DNA of 8,512 bases from Helicobacteraceae bacterium. Its GTDB lineage: Bacteria > Campylobacterota > Campylobacteria > Campylobacterales > SZUA-545. The stretch lies in assembly GCA_031282285.1 (NCBI GenBank), contig JAITEA010000049.1, forward strand, positions 1 to 8,512, given 5' to 3'. Below are positions 1 to 6,076 of this stretch, piece after piece. Position numbers and translations under genes: made by a program. The notes beneath the pieces are model-generated. The model saw only the letters and a program-made list of their open reading frames with translations, was not told the DNA's origin and did no database searches. Every line of letters begins with the position of its first letter. Position 1 is the first letter of the stretch.

Positions 1-222
1 CGCGACGCGATTAGCGCGGTGTCGATTCCCGTCGTGGAGGTTCATATTACCAATATCGCCAGACGCGAGGAGTTTCGCAAAACTTCGCTTATCTCTCCCG
101 TAGCCGCCGGCGTGATTTCAGGTTTTGGTCCGTTCGGCTATCATCTCGCGCTTTTGGCGGCAATTCAGATTGCCAAAGAGATCGACGCGCAGAAAGCCGC
201 CGCCAAAACGGCGCAAGCCTGA
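1..222 (+). CDS. aroQ: 3-dehydroquinate dehydratase, type II (C-terminal part)
   Basis: This is the last 73 codons of a type II 3-dehydroquinase, which removes water from 3-dehydroquinate to give 3-dehydroshikimate in the cytosolic shikimate pathway. The reading frame is open at the left edge of the window, so the start and the N-terminal half (catalytic Tyr and Arg loop) are missing. What remains matches the family's C-terminal third: the EVHITN segment with the active-site His at visible residue 15, then RREEFRKTS carrying the substrate-binding Arg residues, then [20 protein letters not shown]. The TGA stop is at 220-222. The gene converges on the Xre-like gene on the other strand. A short perfect hairpin starts at the stop codon. 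The family assignment is very secure; only the 5' end is unknown. Confidence 0.95.
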   Translation, partial: RDAISAVSIPVVEVHITNIARREEFRKTSLISPVAAGVISGFGPFGYHLALLAAIQIAKEIDAQKAAAKTAQA

Positions 223-237
223 AAGCGCCGCCGCTTT
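222..237 (+). terminator. small stem-loop at the aroQ stop codon, weak terminator candidate
   Basis: AAAGCG at 222-227 pairs perfectly with CGCTTT at 232-237 around a 4-nt loop, immediately after the aroQ coding region and before the convergent Xre gene. No proper T-run follows, so it is a weak intrinsic terminator at best. A second weak stem (GCGCG at 286-290 with CGCGC at 301-305) lies in the same 97-bp gap and could serve the opposite strand. Confidence 0.3.
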
Positions 238-319
238 AAGCGCGGGATTTGGACGATCTTGTATTCGCGACGCGGTTTTGAATCGGCGCGGTTTTAGCTT
301 CGCGCTGGCGGGCGGTACG

Positions 320-670
320 CTAGAGCTTGCCGCCTTCTAATTCGGTTTGAGCGCTTTTGACCCTATAAAAAACCGCTTTCGTTGTCCGTATCGAGGAGTA
401 TCTTACGGCAATCGTTAAGCGCATATCGCACGCTTTTGCCAGCCTTTTTAGGAAAGCGATCGACGGATTTAGTTCGCCTCGCTCCAATTTGCTGATATTG
501 GCTTGGGAAGTCCCGATACGCTTCGCAAGTTCTTGCTGGGTTAGATTGCGTTTCAGCCTTGCGTCGATCGCCGCTTTCATAACTTGATATTCCGGTTCCA
601 GTGCGTCGTATTCGGTTTTGAGCGCGTCGTTTGCCGCGAAAGCCCGCTTTTTATATTCATTGTGCGTCAT
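320..670 (-). CDS. Xre-family helix-turn-helix regulator, antitoxin-like
   Basis: This 116-residue protein resembles HigA/Xre antitoxins that repress their own toxin-antitoxin operon. The N-terminal part (residues 1-40, with EYKKRA, then KTEYDALEPEYQVMKAAIDAR) has the family's acidic helical leader, and residues about 42-80 form the HTH: NLTQQELAKRIG, then TSQANISKLERGELNPS. The family usually ends soon after the following strand (here MRLTIAVR, residues 83-90). This protein runs on for about 26 further residues, rich in Lys and Arg, which I do not recognise. I chose the ATG at 670-668 because AAGGAGAA sits just upstream; the in-frame extension to 763 runs into moaE. No toxin gene adjoins it. 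It starts 28 bp after moaE stops and may be read from that transcript. Its target is unknown. Confidence 0.85.
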   Translation of the reverse strand: MTHNEYKKRAFAANDALKTEYDALEPEYQVMKAAIDARLKRNLTQQELAKRIGTSQANISKLERGELNPSIAFLKRLAKACDMRLTIAVRYSSIRTTKAVFYRVKSAQTELEGGKL

Positions 671-698
671 ATTTTCTCCTTCGATAATCGTCGCGGTT

Positions 699-1151
699 CT
701 AGGGTTTAGCGGGAGGCGCGAGAATGCCGCTATGCGGCAGCGCGAAGGCGCGATCGGAGGCAAAAACGCGCTTTGCGCCTACTATGTCGTATTTCCAGAT
801 CGGCGCGTTTTGCTTGAAATCCTCCACGAAACGATCGATTAGCTCCAGCGCGGCGCGGCGCTTTGGCGAGGCGATCGCGGCGGCGAACGAGCTTTCGCCT
901 ATTTTGACCTCGCCGCGGGCGTGCGCCATAAACAAAACCGCGCCTTTGCTCCGCGCTTCCGCTCGCCAGCGCTCGAACCATTTCGCCAAAAGCGGCTCGT
1001 AGATATCAAAGCTAAGCGCCTTGATATTATGCTCCTCCCGCACGGTCCCGACGAAGCAAACGAACGCGCCGAAACCGCCGCCGTCAACCGCCGCTCTCCA
1101 CTTTTCAAGCAGCGAAGCGATATTCAAACCGCCCTCAAAAATCTCCGCCAT
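699..1151 (-). CDS. moaE: molybdopterin synthase catalytic subunit MoaE
   Basis: MoaE is the large subunit of molybdopterin synthase. With thiocarboxylated MoaD it inserts two sulfurs into cyclic pyranopterin monophosphate to make molybdopterin in the cytosol. The 150 residues match the usual length. GAFVCFVGTVRE (28-39) is the N-terminal signature, followed by the HARGEVKIGE block (77-86) and SPKRRAALELIDRFVEDFK. Lys113 and Lys120 (in PIWK) keep the 7-residue spacing of the two catalytic lysines of the E. coli enzyme. The start ATG at 1151 lies 14 bp after the moaD stop, so the two subunits are probably co-translated. An Xre regulator follows 28 bp downstream. Other cofactor genes (moaA, moaC, moeA) are not in the window. 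Confidence 0.95.
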   Translation of the reverse strand: MAEIFEGGLNIASLLEKWRAAVDGGGFGAFVCFVGTVREEHNIKALSFDIYEPLLAKWFERWRAEARSKGAVLFMAHARGEVKIGESSFAAAIASPKRRAALELIDRFVEDFKQNAPIWKYDIVGAKRVFASDRAFALPHSGILAPPAKP

Positions 1152-1165
1152 ACTATATTACCGCG

Positions 1166-1387
1166 CTATCCGCCGCAGACGGGCGGCAGCAACGCGACGC
1201 GATCGCCGTCTTTCAAGGCGCGATTAGCGTCTGAAACGATCTCGTCGTTGATCGCCACCGCGCATCTATCCAGCCATACGCGTACCGCCTCGTCGCCCGC
1301 CAACAGCGAAGATAGTTCGCTTAGATTTGATATGTCCGCCTCGATCGGCGCTTTGCCGATTGGTCCTAGAAACTCTACCTTTACCAT
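1166..1387 (-). CDS. moaD: molybdopterin synthase sulfur carrier subunit MoaD
   Basis: This small ubiquitin-fold protein carries sulfur as a C-terminal thiocarboxylate to MoaE. Its 73 residues are the normal family length. It begins MVKVEFLGPIGKA as in the family's first beta strand, contains VAINDEIVSDANRALKDGDRVALLPPV, and ends in the essential Gly-Gly (VCGG) that MoeB/ThiF-type enzymes adenylate. It sits directly upstream of moaE (14-bp gap) and 36 bp downstream of the Deg-like gene. There is no strong Shine-Dalgarno sequence before its ATG at 1387, so translation may depend on readthrough from the upstream gene. The identification is firm; whether it shares a promoter with the upstream signalling genes is inferred from spacing only. 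Confidence 0.93.
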   Translation of the reverse strand: MVKVEFLGPIGKAPIEADISNLSELSSLLAGDEAVRVWLDRCAVAINDEIVSDANRALKDGDRVALLPPVCGG

Positions 1388-1423
1388 TTGCGCCGCGCCC
1401 GTTAGTTTGCCATTAGAGCGCCG

Positions 1424-2794
1424 TCAGTTTGCGCTCTCGCGCGGCGCGGGCAGCTTGATCTCCAGCGCTATCGCGCCGCGCACCACCATAAAGCTCTTGG
1501 GCGCGCCAGATGCGATCGCCTCCTGAAACTGCGGCAAAGCGTCTATCTCGCGCCCGTCGATCTGAACGACTATGTCGCCAACCTCGAAGCCGCTTTTAGC
1601 CGCGAGGCTCGCCGCGTCCACCTCGAACGCGACGACGCCAAACGCGGCTTCGCTCAGCCCCAGCCGCTCTTTCCACGCGGGCGTTAGGACTTCAAAGGTG
1701 GCGCCCTCGTAATAGAGCGTTCTGAGGACGGTATTCCGTCCGCCTATCTCCAGCCTGCCGACGCGCAAAACCGCCTCGTTCAAACGCTTATCGCGCAGAA
1801 ACAAAAATATAATATCCCGATCGGCTACGACGGTGGATAAAATCCGCTCGAAATCGGCGACGCTTCCTATCATCACGCTATCGGCGAGCAAGAGCAGATC
1901 GCCCTTTTTCAAGCCCGCGTTAGCCGCCGGAGAGTGTGCCTCCACCGCCGTGATCAACACGCCGTCGTCGCGCCCGTAATAACTTTTCATATCCCGCGTC
2001 AGATCGGAGACGGCTATGCCAAGCCACGCGTCCTTAATATTGCCCGATCGCTCTATGCGCTCGGCGATAGCTTTAACGCGATCGATCGGCAGAAAAAAAC
2101 CGCCCTGCGACTCGCGCTCCTTCATACCGCGCAGATAGGTCGGCACGCCCAGCAACTCGCCGCGGGCGTTTACGATCGCGCCGCCGATCGCGCCGCCGTG
2201 AATATTGATATCGCTTCTAATAAGTCGATCGTCGTCAAACTGCCTGCCCGAAGCGGAGATCACGCCCATCGACACGATCGGCTCGATCCCAAACGGATTG
2301 CCGATCGAAAAAACCAGATCGCCCGTCCGCGCCGCTAAAGGATCGGCAAAAACCGGATCGCTTAGATTGTCCGCAATCACTCTCAAAACCGCCAGATCGG
2401 CGCTTTGATCCGTTCCAATCACTCTGGCGTCGAGCGGCTCTTGATAACCCGCGATTACGACCTTGACGATATTGCGGTTTTGCGCGATCCGCGCGCTGGT
2501 TACGATAATGCCGCGGCTTGAGACGATCACGCCGCTTCCAAGCGATCTGCGCAGTTTCTGAGCGCTAAGCCCAAGCTGCGGATATAGAAAATAGGGCTTA
2601 AACCACGGGTCTTCGGCAAACGGCGTAGCCACGCCCGATTGATCGTCGTTCGCGGTCATAATATAAACGACGCTTTTAGCCGCGTTTGCCGCGATCGGCG
2701 CGAAATCGTCCAGCAATTTGGCGCGCGCGTCGATCTCTTCGGCGTTTAAGCAGATAATCAACGGCGCGATCAATATGCAGAACAAAAAACGCAT
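1424..2794 (-). CDS. HtrA/Deg-like periplasmic pseudo-protease with two PDZ domains
   Basis: This 456-residue protein has the full DegP/DegQ architecture: a signal peptide (1-18, hydrophobic to LNA-EE), a trypsin-like domain (about 30-250) and two PDZ domains (about 255-347 and 365-450). The protease fold is recognisable (GSGVIVSSRGIIVTS, DLAVLRV, GDLVFSIGNPFG, VSMGVISASGR). The catalytic triad, however, is broken. The His expected in the TNNHVI motif is Arg102 (TSARIA), and the Ser expected in GNSGG is Ile203 (GAIGG); only Asp133 remains. Checking the codons (2491-2489 CGG, 2188-2186 ATC) shows clean substitutions with no frameshift. It is therefore probably not a peptidase but a chaperone, substrate-binding or sensing protein. 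The ATG directly follows the GGDEF-EAL stop (TAGATG), with its Shine-Dalgarno GGAGAG inside that gene, which implies coupled translation. Confidence 0.9.
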   Translation of the reverse strand: MRFLFCILIAPLIICLNAEEIDARAKLLDDFAPIAANAAKSVVYIMTANDDQSGVATPFAEDPWFKPYFLYPQLGLSAQKLRRSLGSGVIVSSRGIIVTSARIAQNRNIVKVVIAGYQEPLDARVIGTDQSADLAVLRVIADNLSDPVFADPLAARTGDLVFSIGNPFGIEPIVSMGVISASGRQFDDDRLIRSDINIHGGAIGGAIVNARGELLGVPTYLRGMKERESQGGFFLPIDRVKAIAERIERSGNIKDAWLGIAVSDLTRDMKSYYGRDDGVLITAVEAHSPAANAGLKKGDLLLLADSVMIGSVADFERILSTVVADRDIIFLFLRDKRLNEAVLRVGRLEIGGRNTVLRTLYYEGATFEVLTPAWKERLGLSEAAFGVVAFEVDAASLAAKSGFEVGDIVVQIDGREIDALPQFQEAIASGAPKSFMVVRGAIALEIKLPAPRESAN

Positions 2795-4099
2795 CTACTC
2801 TCCGTCGCTTTCCTCTATCAGCCGCCGCGGTTTGCCAAAGAAAAATCCTTGCGAATAATCCACGCCAAGCTCGCGCGCTTTTTCGTAAATTTCGCGCGTG
2901 GAGACATATTCGGCGATCGTTTTCGCCCCGATACTCTGCGCGAATTTCACCAGATTTCGCACGATCATCTCCGATCTGAGATCGCTTGTGAGGTTACAGA
3001 TAAAGGCTTTGTCGATCTTGATAAAATCCAGATCGATAGCAAGCAGCCGCGCGAAGTTTGAATGCTCCACGCCAAAATCGTCCGCCGCGATCAAAAATCC
3101 CATCTCTTTTAGCCTCGTAAGCTGAATGATATGCGAACCCATCGTCATACCCCTGACGCTCTCCACAATCTCAAGCGTAACCTGCGAGGCTTTTAAGCCG
3201 TGCTTTTTAAGCCTGAAAGAGAGCATATCCTCTAAGTACCCTTCTTGGAAGTCACTATCGGTTATATTGATAGAAAAATGAGACTCTTTGCCCTCAAAAT
3301 ACGAAAAAGATTGCGTAATCATCGATTTTGTGATTGCCGTCAAAATACCGGAGATTTCAGCCGCCTCTAAAAACAGATACGGGTCAATCACAGAGCCGAA
3401 CTCGTCGCGCAGTCTGGCAAGGCATTCGTATCGCTCCGTTTTGCCGCTGATATTATCTACGATCGGCTGATACCACGACTCGATCGCTTCGTTTTCAATC
3501 GCCTGCCGGACGCGCGGAATCCAATACAGATTGCTCTTTTGGCGCTTGAATGTCTCCATCTCCGGCGTATAGACCGCGAACCTGTTAGCGCCCATCGCCT
3601 TCGCCTCCTGAAGCGCGATCATCGCGTAGCCAAGCAGTTGATCGTCGCCGTTTCCGTAAGCGGCGCCGATCGTAAATACGATGCGAATCTCGATCTCTTC
3701 GTAGATGATCGCGCTCTGCGCCGCAAACCCCAGAAGCTGCTGCGCGAAACGCTCGACCTGATTTTCCTCGGGGTTGTCGAAAAGATAGACAAACTCGTCG
3801 CCCGCGAAGCGGTACAAATCGGCGTTGGACGGCAGGTTGTAAAGCAAGATCGCCGCGACCTGACGAAGCGTGTAATCGGCTACTTTCGTGCCGTACACGG
3901 CGTTGATCGTCCCAAAACGGCTCAAATCCGCCACCAGCGCCGCCTTGCGACCAAACTCGCTTATCCGTTCGTTCAATAGGCGCATATTGCGTAGTCCCGT
4001 TAGCTGATCGATATCTCTAAACCGCGCGATCTCGCGATCTTTTTGCGCTAGCTCCAGCTCAAGCTGCGCTATCTTGGTATTAAGCTCCTCATTGTGCAT
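2795..4099 (-). CDS. GGDEF-EAL dual-domain cyclic-di-GMP protein
   Basis: This 434-residue soluble protein has a short N-terminal coiled coil (1-28), a GGDEF domain (about 29-180) and an EAL domain (about 193-430), and no membrane segment. GGDEF domains make c-di-GMP and EAL domains hydrolyse it. The GGDEF signature reads AGDEF (99-103). Metal ligand Asp58, base-contacting Asn66 and Asp75 remain, but the usual Lys after Phe62 is Gly and the RxxD inhibitory site is absent. In the EAL domain the motif is ECL (225-227). Asn278, Glu310, Glu313, Asp340, Asp341, Lys361, Glu397 and Gln417 match the known catalytic set, but loop 6, normally DDFGTGYSS, reads DDFGVEHSN. Phosphodiesterase activity is plausible and cyclase activity is less certain. 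The ATG overlaps the upstream membrane-protein gene by 11 bp, suggesting co-translation and a shared role. Confidence 0.92.
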   Translation of the reverse strand: MHNEELNTKIAQLELELAQKDREIARFRDIDQLTGLRNMRLLNERISEFGRKAALVADLSRFGTINAVYGTKVADYTLRQVAAILLYNLPSNADLYRFAGDEFVYLFDNPEENQVERFAQQLLGFAAQSAIIYEEIEIRIVFTIGAAYGNGDDQLLGYAMIALQEAKAMGANRFAVYTPEMETFKRQKSNLYWIPRVRQAIENEAIESWYQPIVDNISGKTERYECLARLRDEFGSVIDPYLFLEAAEISGILTAITKSMITQSFSYFEGKESHFSINITDSDFQEGYLEDMLSFRLKKHGLKASQVTLEIVESVRGMTMGSHIIQLTRLKEMGFLIAADDFGVEHSNFARLLAIDLDFIKIDKAFICNLTSDLRSEMIVRNLVKFAQSIGAKTIAEYVSTREIYEKARELGVDYSQGFFFGKPRRLIEESDGE

Positions 4100-4343
4100 A
4101 CGGGTTTTCCAGAGCGATAATCTTTGATTCTATCTGCCGTTTCAAGCGGCTGGAGCTGTCGCTTAGCGTCTCCAAAGCCGCCTTGTTGCGCTCCAGCTTC
4201 AGGCTGACTACATATATTTCGTTGGCGATATATATCTTTGGCGCGAAGATCGCGAAACCAATGAGCATAGCGATCGCCGCCGGCGCCACAAATTGATCCA
4301 CGCCACGCGGCGGCGTTACCTCGTCGAAATTATCAAAACGCAT
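4089..4343 (-). CDS. small bitopic membrane protein with C-terminal coiled coil
   Basis: I do not recognise a named family for this 84-residue protein. It has a short charged N-terminus (1-17), one hydrophobic segment (about 18-35, FVAPAAIAMLIGFAIFAP) and then a heptad-like helix (about 44-79, with LKLERNKAALETL and RLKRQIESKIIALE). The layout resembles FtsL/FtsB/DivIC-type bitopic proteins with the coiled coil in the periplasm, though topology is only inferred. The ATG at 4343 has GAGG six bases upstream. The stop codon lies 11 bp inside the next gene, which encodes the GGDEF-EAL protein. It is the first gene of a tight unit that also contains the Deg-like pseudo-protease, so it may anchor or link those partners across the inner membrane. 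A cell-division role is an alternative with no direct support here. Confidence 0.75.
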   Translation of the reverse strand: MRFDNFDEVTPPRGVDQFVAPAAIAMLIGFAIFAPKIYIANEIYVVSLKLERNKAALETLSDSSSRLKRQIESKIIALENPYAQ

Positions 4344-4399
4344 ATAAAGCCTCGATCAACAATAAGTTTTTGCGTATGGTATCAAAAAACCGCGTAACG

Positions 4400-4405
4400 C
4401 TTATA
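4400..4405 (-). promoter_or_regulatory. candidate -10 element for the membrane protein/GGDEF-EAL/Deg-like unit
   Basis: The minus strand reads TATAAG at 4405-4400, a five-of-six match to TATAAT, about 57 bases upstream of the ATG at 4343. It lies in the only sizeable spacer (112 bp) in the minus-strand gene run. No convincing -35 is visible, which is normal for Campylobacterota promoters. Confidence 0.35.
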
Positions 4406-4407
4406 TA

Positions 4408-4445
4408 CTTTTTTCAATTAGCCGCCGCGCTTTATTTGAAAAAAG
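4408..4445. repeat. inverted repeat with T-tract and A-tract arms downstream of pyrE
   Basis: CTTTTTTCAA at 4408-4417 and TTGAAAAAAG at 4436-4445 form a perfect 10-bp inverted repeat around an 18-nt GC-rich loop. It begins 10 bp past the pyrE stop and abuts the candidate promoter of the next unit. It could act as a terminator for pyrE, a protein-binding site or a bent upstream promoter element. A second, weaker A/T inverted repeat (GTTTTT at 4366-4371, AAAAAC at 4385-4390) lies in the same spacer. Confidence 0.45.
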
Positions 4446-4455
4446 ATCGCGACTA

Positions 4456-5064
4456 TTAAGCGCTTGGGCGGCTGCCGGGTTTTACGGGTTTGCCGTATTT
4501 GGCGCAGAGCGGGCATTGATCGGGCGGGTAGATGGGAAAGCTAAAATCCGCCAGCGCGAACAACGGCTTGTCTTGCGGCAGTTTGCACGAACTATCGCCC
4601 GCCGTTCCGCCTACGCGTCGGCAGAAGCCGCGATTTGCCAGCGCGGCGAAGGCGACAACCTCGCCCCCTTGCGCCGCGATCGCTCTCGCGCACTCCAGAG
4701 CCGATCCGCCCGGGGTGATAATATCCTCGCAGACGATAACCTTTTCGCCCTTTGCGATCTCAAAGCCGCGCCGAAGCGTCATTTTGCCCTCGGCGCGCTC
4801 GGCAAAGATCGAGCGTATGCCAAGCGCGCGCGCCAGCTCGTAACCCGCCAAAATCCCGCCGATCGCGGGGGCGCATACGGCGCTTGCCTCGATATTCGCG
4901 GCGCGTATCTGCGCGGCTAAGGCGATCGCGAGCTTCTCGGCGGTTTTGGGGTTTTCCAGCGCTTTTGCCGATTGCAGATAGTATCCGCTGTGCGCGCCGC
5001 TACTTAGCAGAAAATGCCCCGTTAAGATCGCGCCCGCCTCTTTGTAAATAGCCTCTATATCCAT
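4456..5064 (-). CDS. pyrE: orotate phosphoribosyltransferase
   Basis: PyrE transfers phosphoribose from PRPP to orotate, giving OMP in de novo pyrimidine synthesis. The 202 residues cover the family length. The start resembles other PyrE proteins ([22 protein letters not shown]), the flexible catalytic loop region (about 88-101) contains [13 protein letters not shown], and the PRPP loop is [13 protein letters not shown] (109-121). The C-terminus carries CPLC (184-187) and KPGSR, typical of the epsilon/alphaproteobacterial type. One oddity is Pro118 in the PRPP loop, where the family almost always has Thr, Ser, Ala or Arg. I chose the ATG at 5064, which aligns with family N-termini and leaves 8 bp after the frr stop; a TTG two codons upstream is possible. 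No clear Shine-Dalgarno is seen, so coupling to frr is likely. Confidence 0.95.
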   Translation of the reverse strand: MDIEAIYKEAGAILTGHFLLSSGAHSGYYLQSAKALENPKTAEKLAIALAAQIRAANIEASAVCAPAIGGILAGYELARALGIRSIFAERAEGKMTLRRGFEIAKGEKVIVCEDIITPGGSALECARAIAAQGGEVVAFAALANRGFCRRVGGTAGDSSCKLPQDKPLFALADFSFPIYPPDQCPLCAKYGKPVKPGSRPSA

Positions 5065-5072
5065 AATCAAAT

Positions 5073-5630
5073 CTATATTTTGAGGATATTCGCCTCTTTG
5101 TCCGCCAGATGCTTATCGATCGAGGCGATCGTCTCGTCCACAATCTTCTGTACTTCGTCGTGAGCGCGTTTGCTCTCGTCCTCGGTGATCGCCTTGTCTT
5201 TTTCCATCTTTTTGATCTTGTTGTTCGCCTCTTGACGGATATTGCGCGCGGCGATCTTGGCTTTTTCCGCCATCGCTTTGGCGTGTTTTGCCGCCTCCTT
5301 GCGCTGCTCCTGCGTCATAGGCGGAAAAGCCAACACCACGCCCGCGCCGTTATTGGACGGATTGACGCCGATATTCGCGACTTGAATAGCCTTTTCGATC
5401 TCTTTGAGCAGGCTTTTATCCCACGGCGTAACGATGATCGTATTCGCGTCGGGCGTGGAAACCGAACCCACGCCGTTAAGCGGCGTAGCCGTACCGAAGT
5501 AGTCTATGCGGATATTTTCGACGATTTTGGGCGAAACCTTGCCCGTGCGAAGCGTGGAAAACTCGTGGCTCAACGCTTCGATACACTTCAGCATACGCGC
5601 TCTTGTCTCGTCGTAGATCGGCTTTAGCAT
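5073..5630 (-). CDS. frr: ribosome recycling factor
   Basis: RRF works with EF-G in the cytosol to split post-termination ribosomes. The protein is 185 residues, the standard length. Domain I helices bear [23 protein letters not shown], domain II contains [23 protein letters not shown] and [19 protein letters not shown], and the C-terminal helix carries [14 protein letters not shown] with the rRNA-contacting Arg. The ATG at 5630 lies 3 bp after the secG stop. Its strong Shine-Dalgarno AAGGAG (5642-5637 on the minus strand) is made by the last codons of secG, so the two genes are translationally linked. pyrE follows 8 bp downstream. The order secG-frr-pyrE is, from memory, the one in Campylobacter. 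Confidence 0.98.
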   Translation of the reverse strand: MLKPIYDETRARMLKCIEALSHEFSTLRTGKVSPKIVENIRIDYFGTATPLNGVGSVSTPDANTIIVTPWDKSLLKEIEKAIQVANIGVNPSNNGAGVVLAFPPMTQEQRKEAAKHAKAMAEKAKIAARNIRQEANNKIKKMEKDKAITEDESKRAHDEVQKIVDETIASIDKHLADKEANILKI

Positions 5631-5633
5631 AAA

Positions 5634-6002
5634 CTACTCCTTCGGCGCTTCTGGGATAGCCGCCGTTTCAGGCGCGAGCGGAACGACGATCGTCTCGGGC
5701 GCGGCTGGAACGGACGACGCCGTTTCAGCGGCGGAAGCCGGAACGGCGGCGGCGCGATCGACCACCGAAGCGTCGCGCTCGGAATAGTAAATATAGGTTA
5801 GCGCGATAGAGTTGGCTACCAGTAGCGCGCCGAAAAACGCGGTGGCTTTGGCTAAAAAAGCGGTCGGACCGCGCGATCCAAACAGCGATTCGTTGCTGCC
5901 GCTATACGCGCCTAAGCCGATGCTGGAGCTTTTTTGCAGTAAGACGACAAGAACGATAAGCGCCGCTAATACAAATTGCGCGATCAGTAAAACGCTGGTC
6001 AT
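5634..6002 (-). CDS. secG: preprotein translocase subunit SecG
   Basis: SecG is the small accessory subunit of the SecYEG channel in the inner membrane. The protein has two transmembrane helices (about 3-23 and 52-72) joined by the conserved loop VVLLQKSSSIGLGAYSG, then NESLFGSRGPTAFLAKATA. A 50-residue tail rich in Ala, Pro and Glu (73-122) follows; C-terminal tails of this kind vary between SecG proteins. The ATG at 6002-6000 fits the family start (MTSVLLIAQFVLAAL) and has GGGAG eight bases upstream; the longer open frame reaching 6188 overlaps the divergent methyltransferase gene and is not credible as SecG. It heads the secG-frr-pyrE run and supplies the Shine-Dalgarno of frr in its final codons. 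A divergent gene starts 74 bp away. Confidence 0.95.
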   Translation of the reverse strand: MTSVLLIAQFVLAALIVLVVLLQKSSSIGLGAYSGSNESLFGSRGPTAFLAKATAFFGALLVANSIALTYIYYSERDASVVDRAAAVPASAAETASSVPAAPETIVVPLAPETAAIPEAPKE

Positions 6003-6031
6003 TGACAAGGCTCCCATAGAGATTGATAGGC

Positions 6032-6037
6032 TAAAAT
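6032..6037 (+). promoter_or_regulatory. candidate -10 element for the bioC-like gene
   Basis: GGC-TAAAAT-GCG lies 39 bases before the GTG start at 6077. The same GCTAAAAT core stands before the tRNA gene at 6793-6800, and a close variant serves secG in the opposite direction. A TTGACA at 6002-6007 is 24 bp away, too far to be a normal -35. Confidence 0.45.
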
Positions 6038-6046
6038 GCGGCGCGA

Positions 6047-6052
6047 ATTGTA
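6047..6052 (-). promoter_or_regulatory. candidate -10 element for secG-frr-pyrE
   Basis: On the minus strand, GC-TACAAT-TCGCGC places a near-consensus -10 (TACAAT, 6052-6047) 44 bases upstream of the secG ATG. It lies downstream of the + strand -10 at 6032-6037, so the two predicted transcription starts (about 6040 leftward and 6044 rightward) overlap. Confidence 0.45.
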
Positions 6053-6076
6053 GCTTAAAAGGACTGAGGAAGCAAA

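Noticed and set aside
671..763. N-terminal extension of the Xre-like protein
   Set aside because: It overlaps the end of moaE, and the ATG at 670 has a strong AAGGAG upstream.
921..1526. 201-codon + strand open frame antisense to moaE, moaD and the end of the Deg-like gene
   Set aside because: It spans three well-supported minus-strand genes, has no recognisable domain and follows from the GC-rich composition.
1424..2794. Deg-like gene as a frameshifted pseudogene
   Set aside because: The frame is continuous with intact signal peptide, PDZ domains and translational coupling; only triad residues are substituted.
2740..2794. Lipoprotein signal in the Deg-like protein (Cys at residues 6 and 15)
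   Set aside because: Neither Cys is preceded by a lipobox (the residue before each is Phe or Ile); a standard signal peptidase I site after LNA fits better.
3539..3979. 146-codon + strand open frame opposite the GGDEF domain
   Set aside because: No family resemblance and no ribosome binding site; the opposite strand carries clear GGDEF motifs.
5109..5627. 172-codon + strand open frame opposite frr
   Set aside because: frr is unmistakable on the minus strand; the antisense product is Arg- and Leu-rich shadow sequence.
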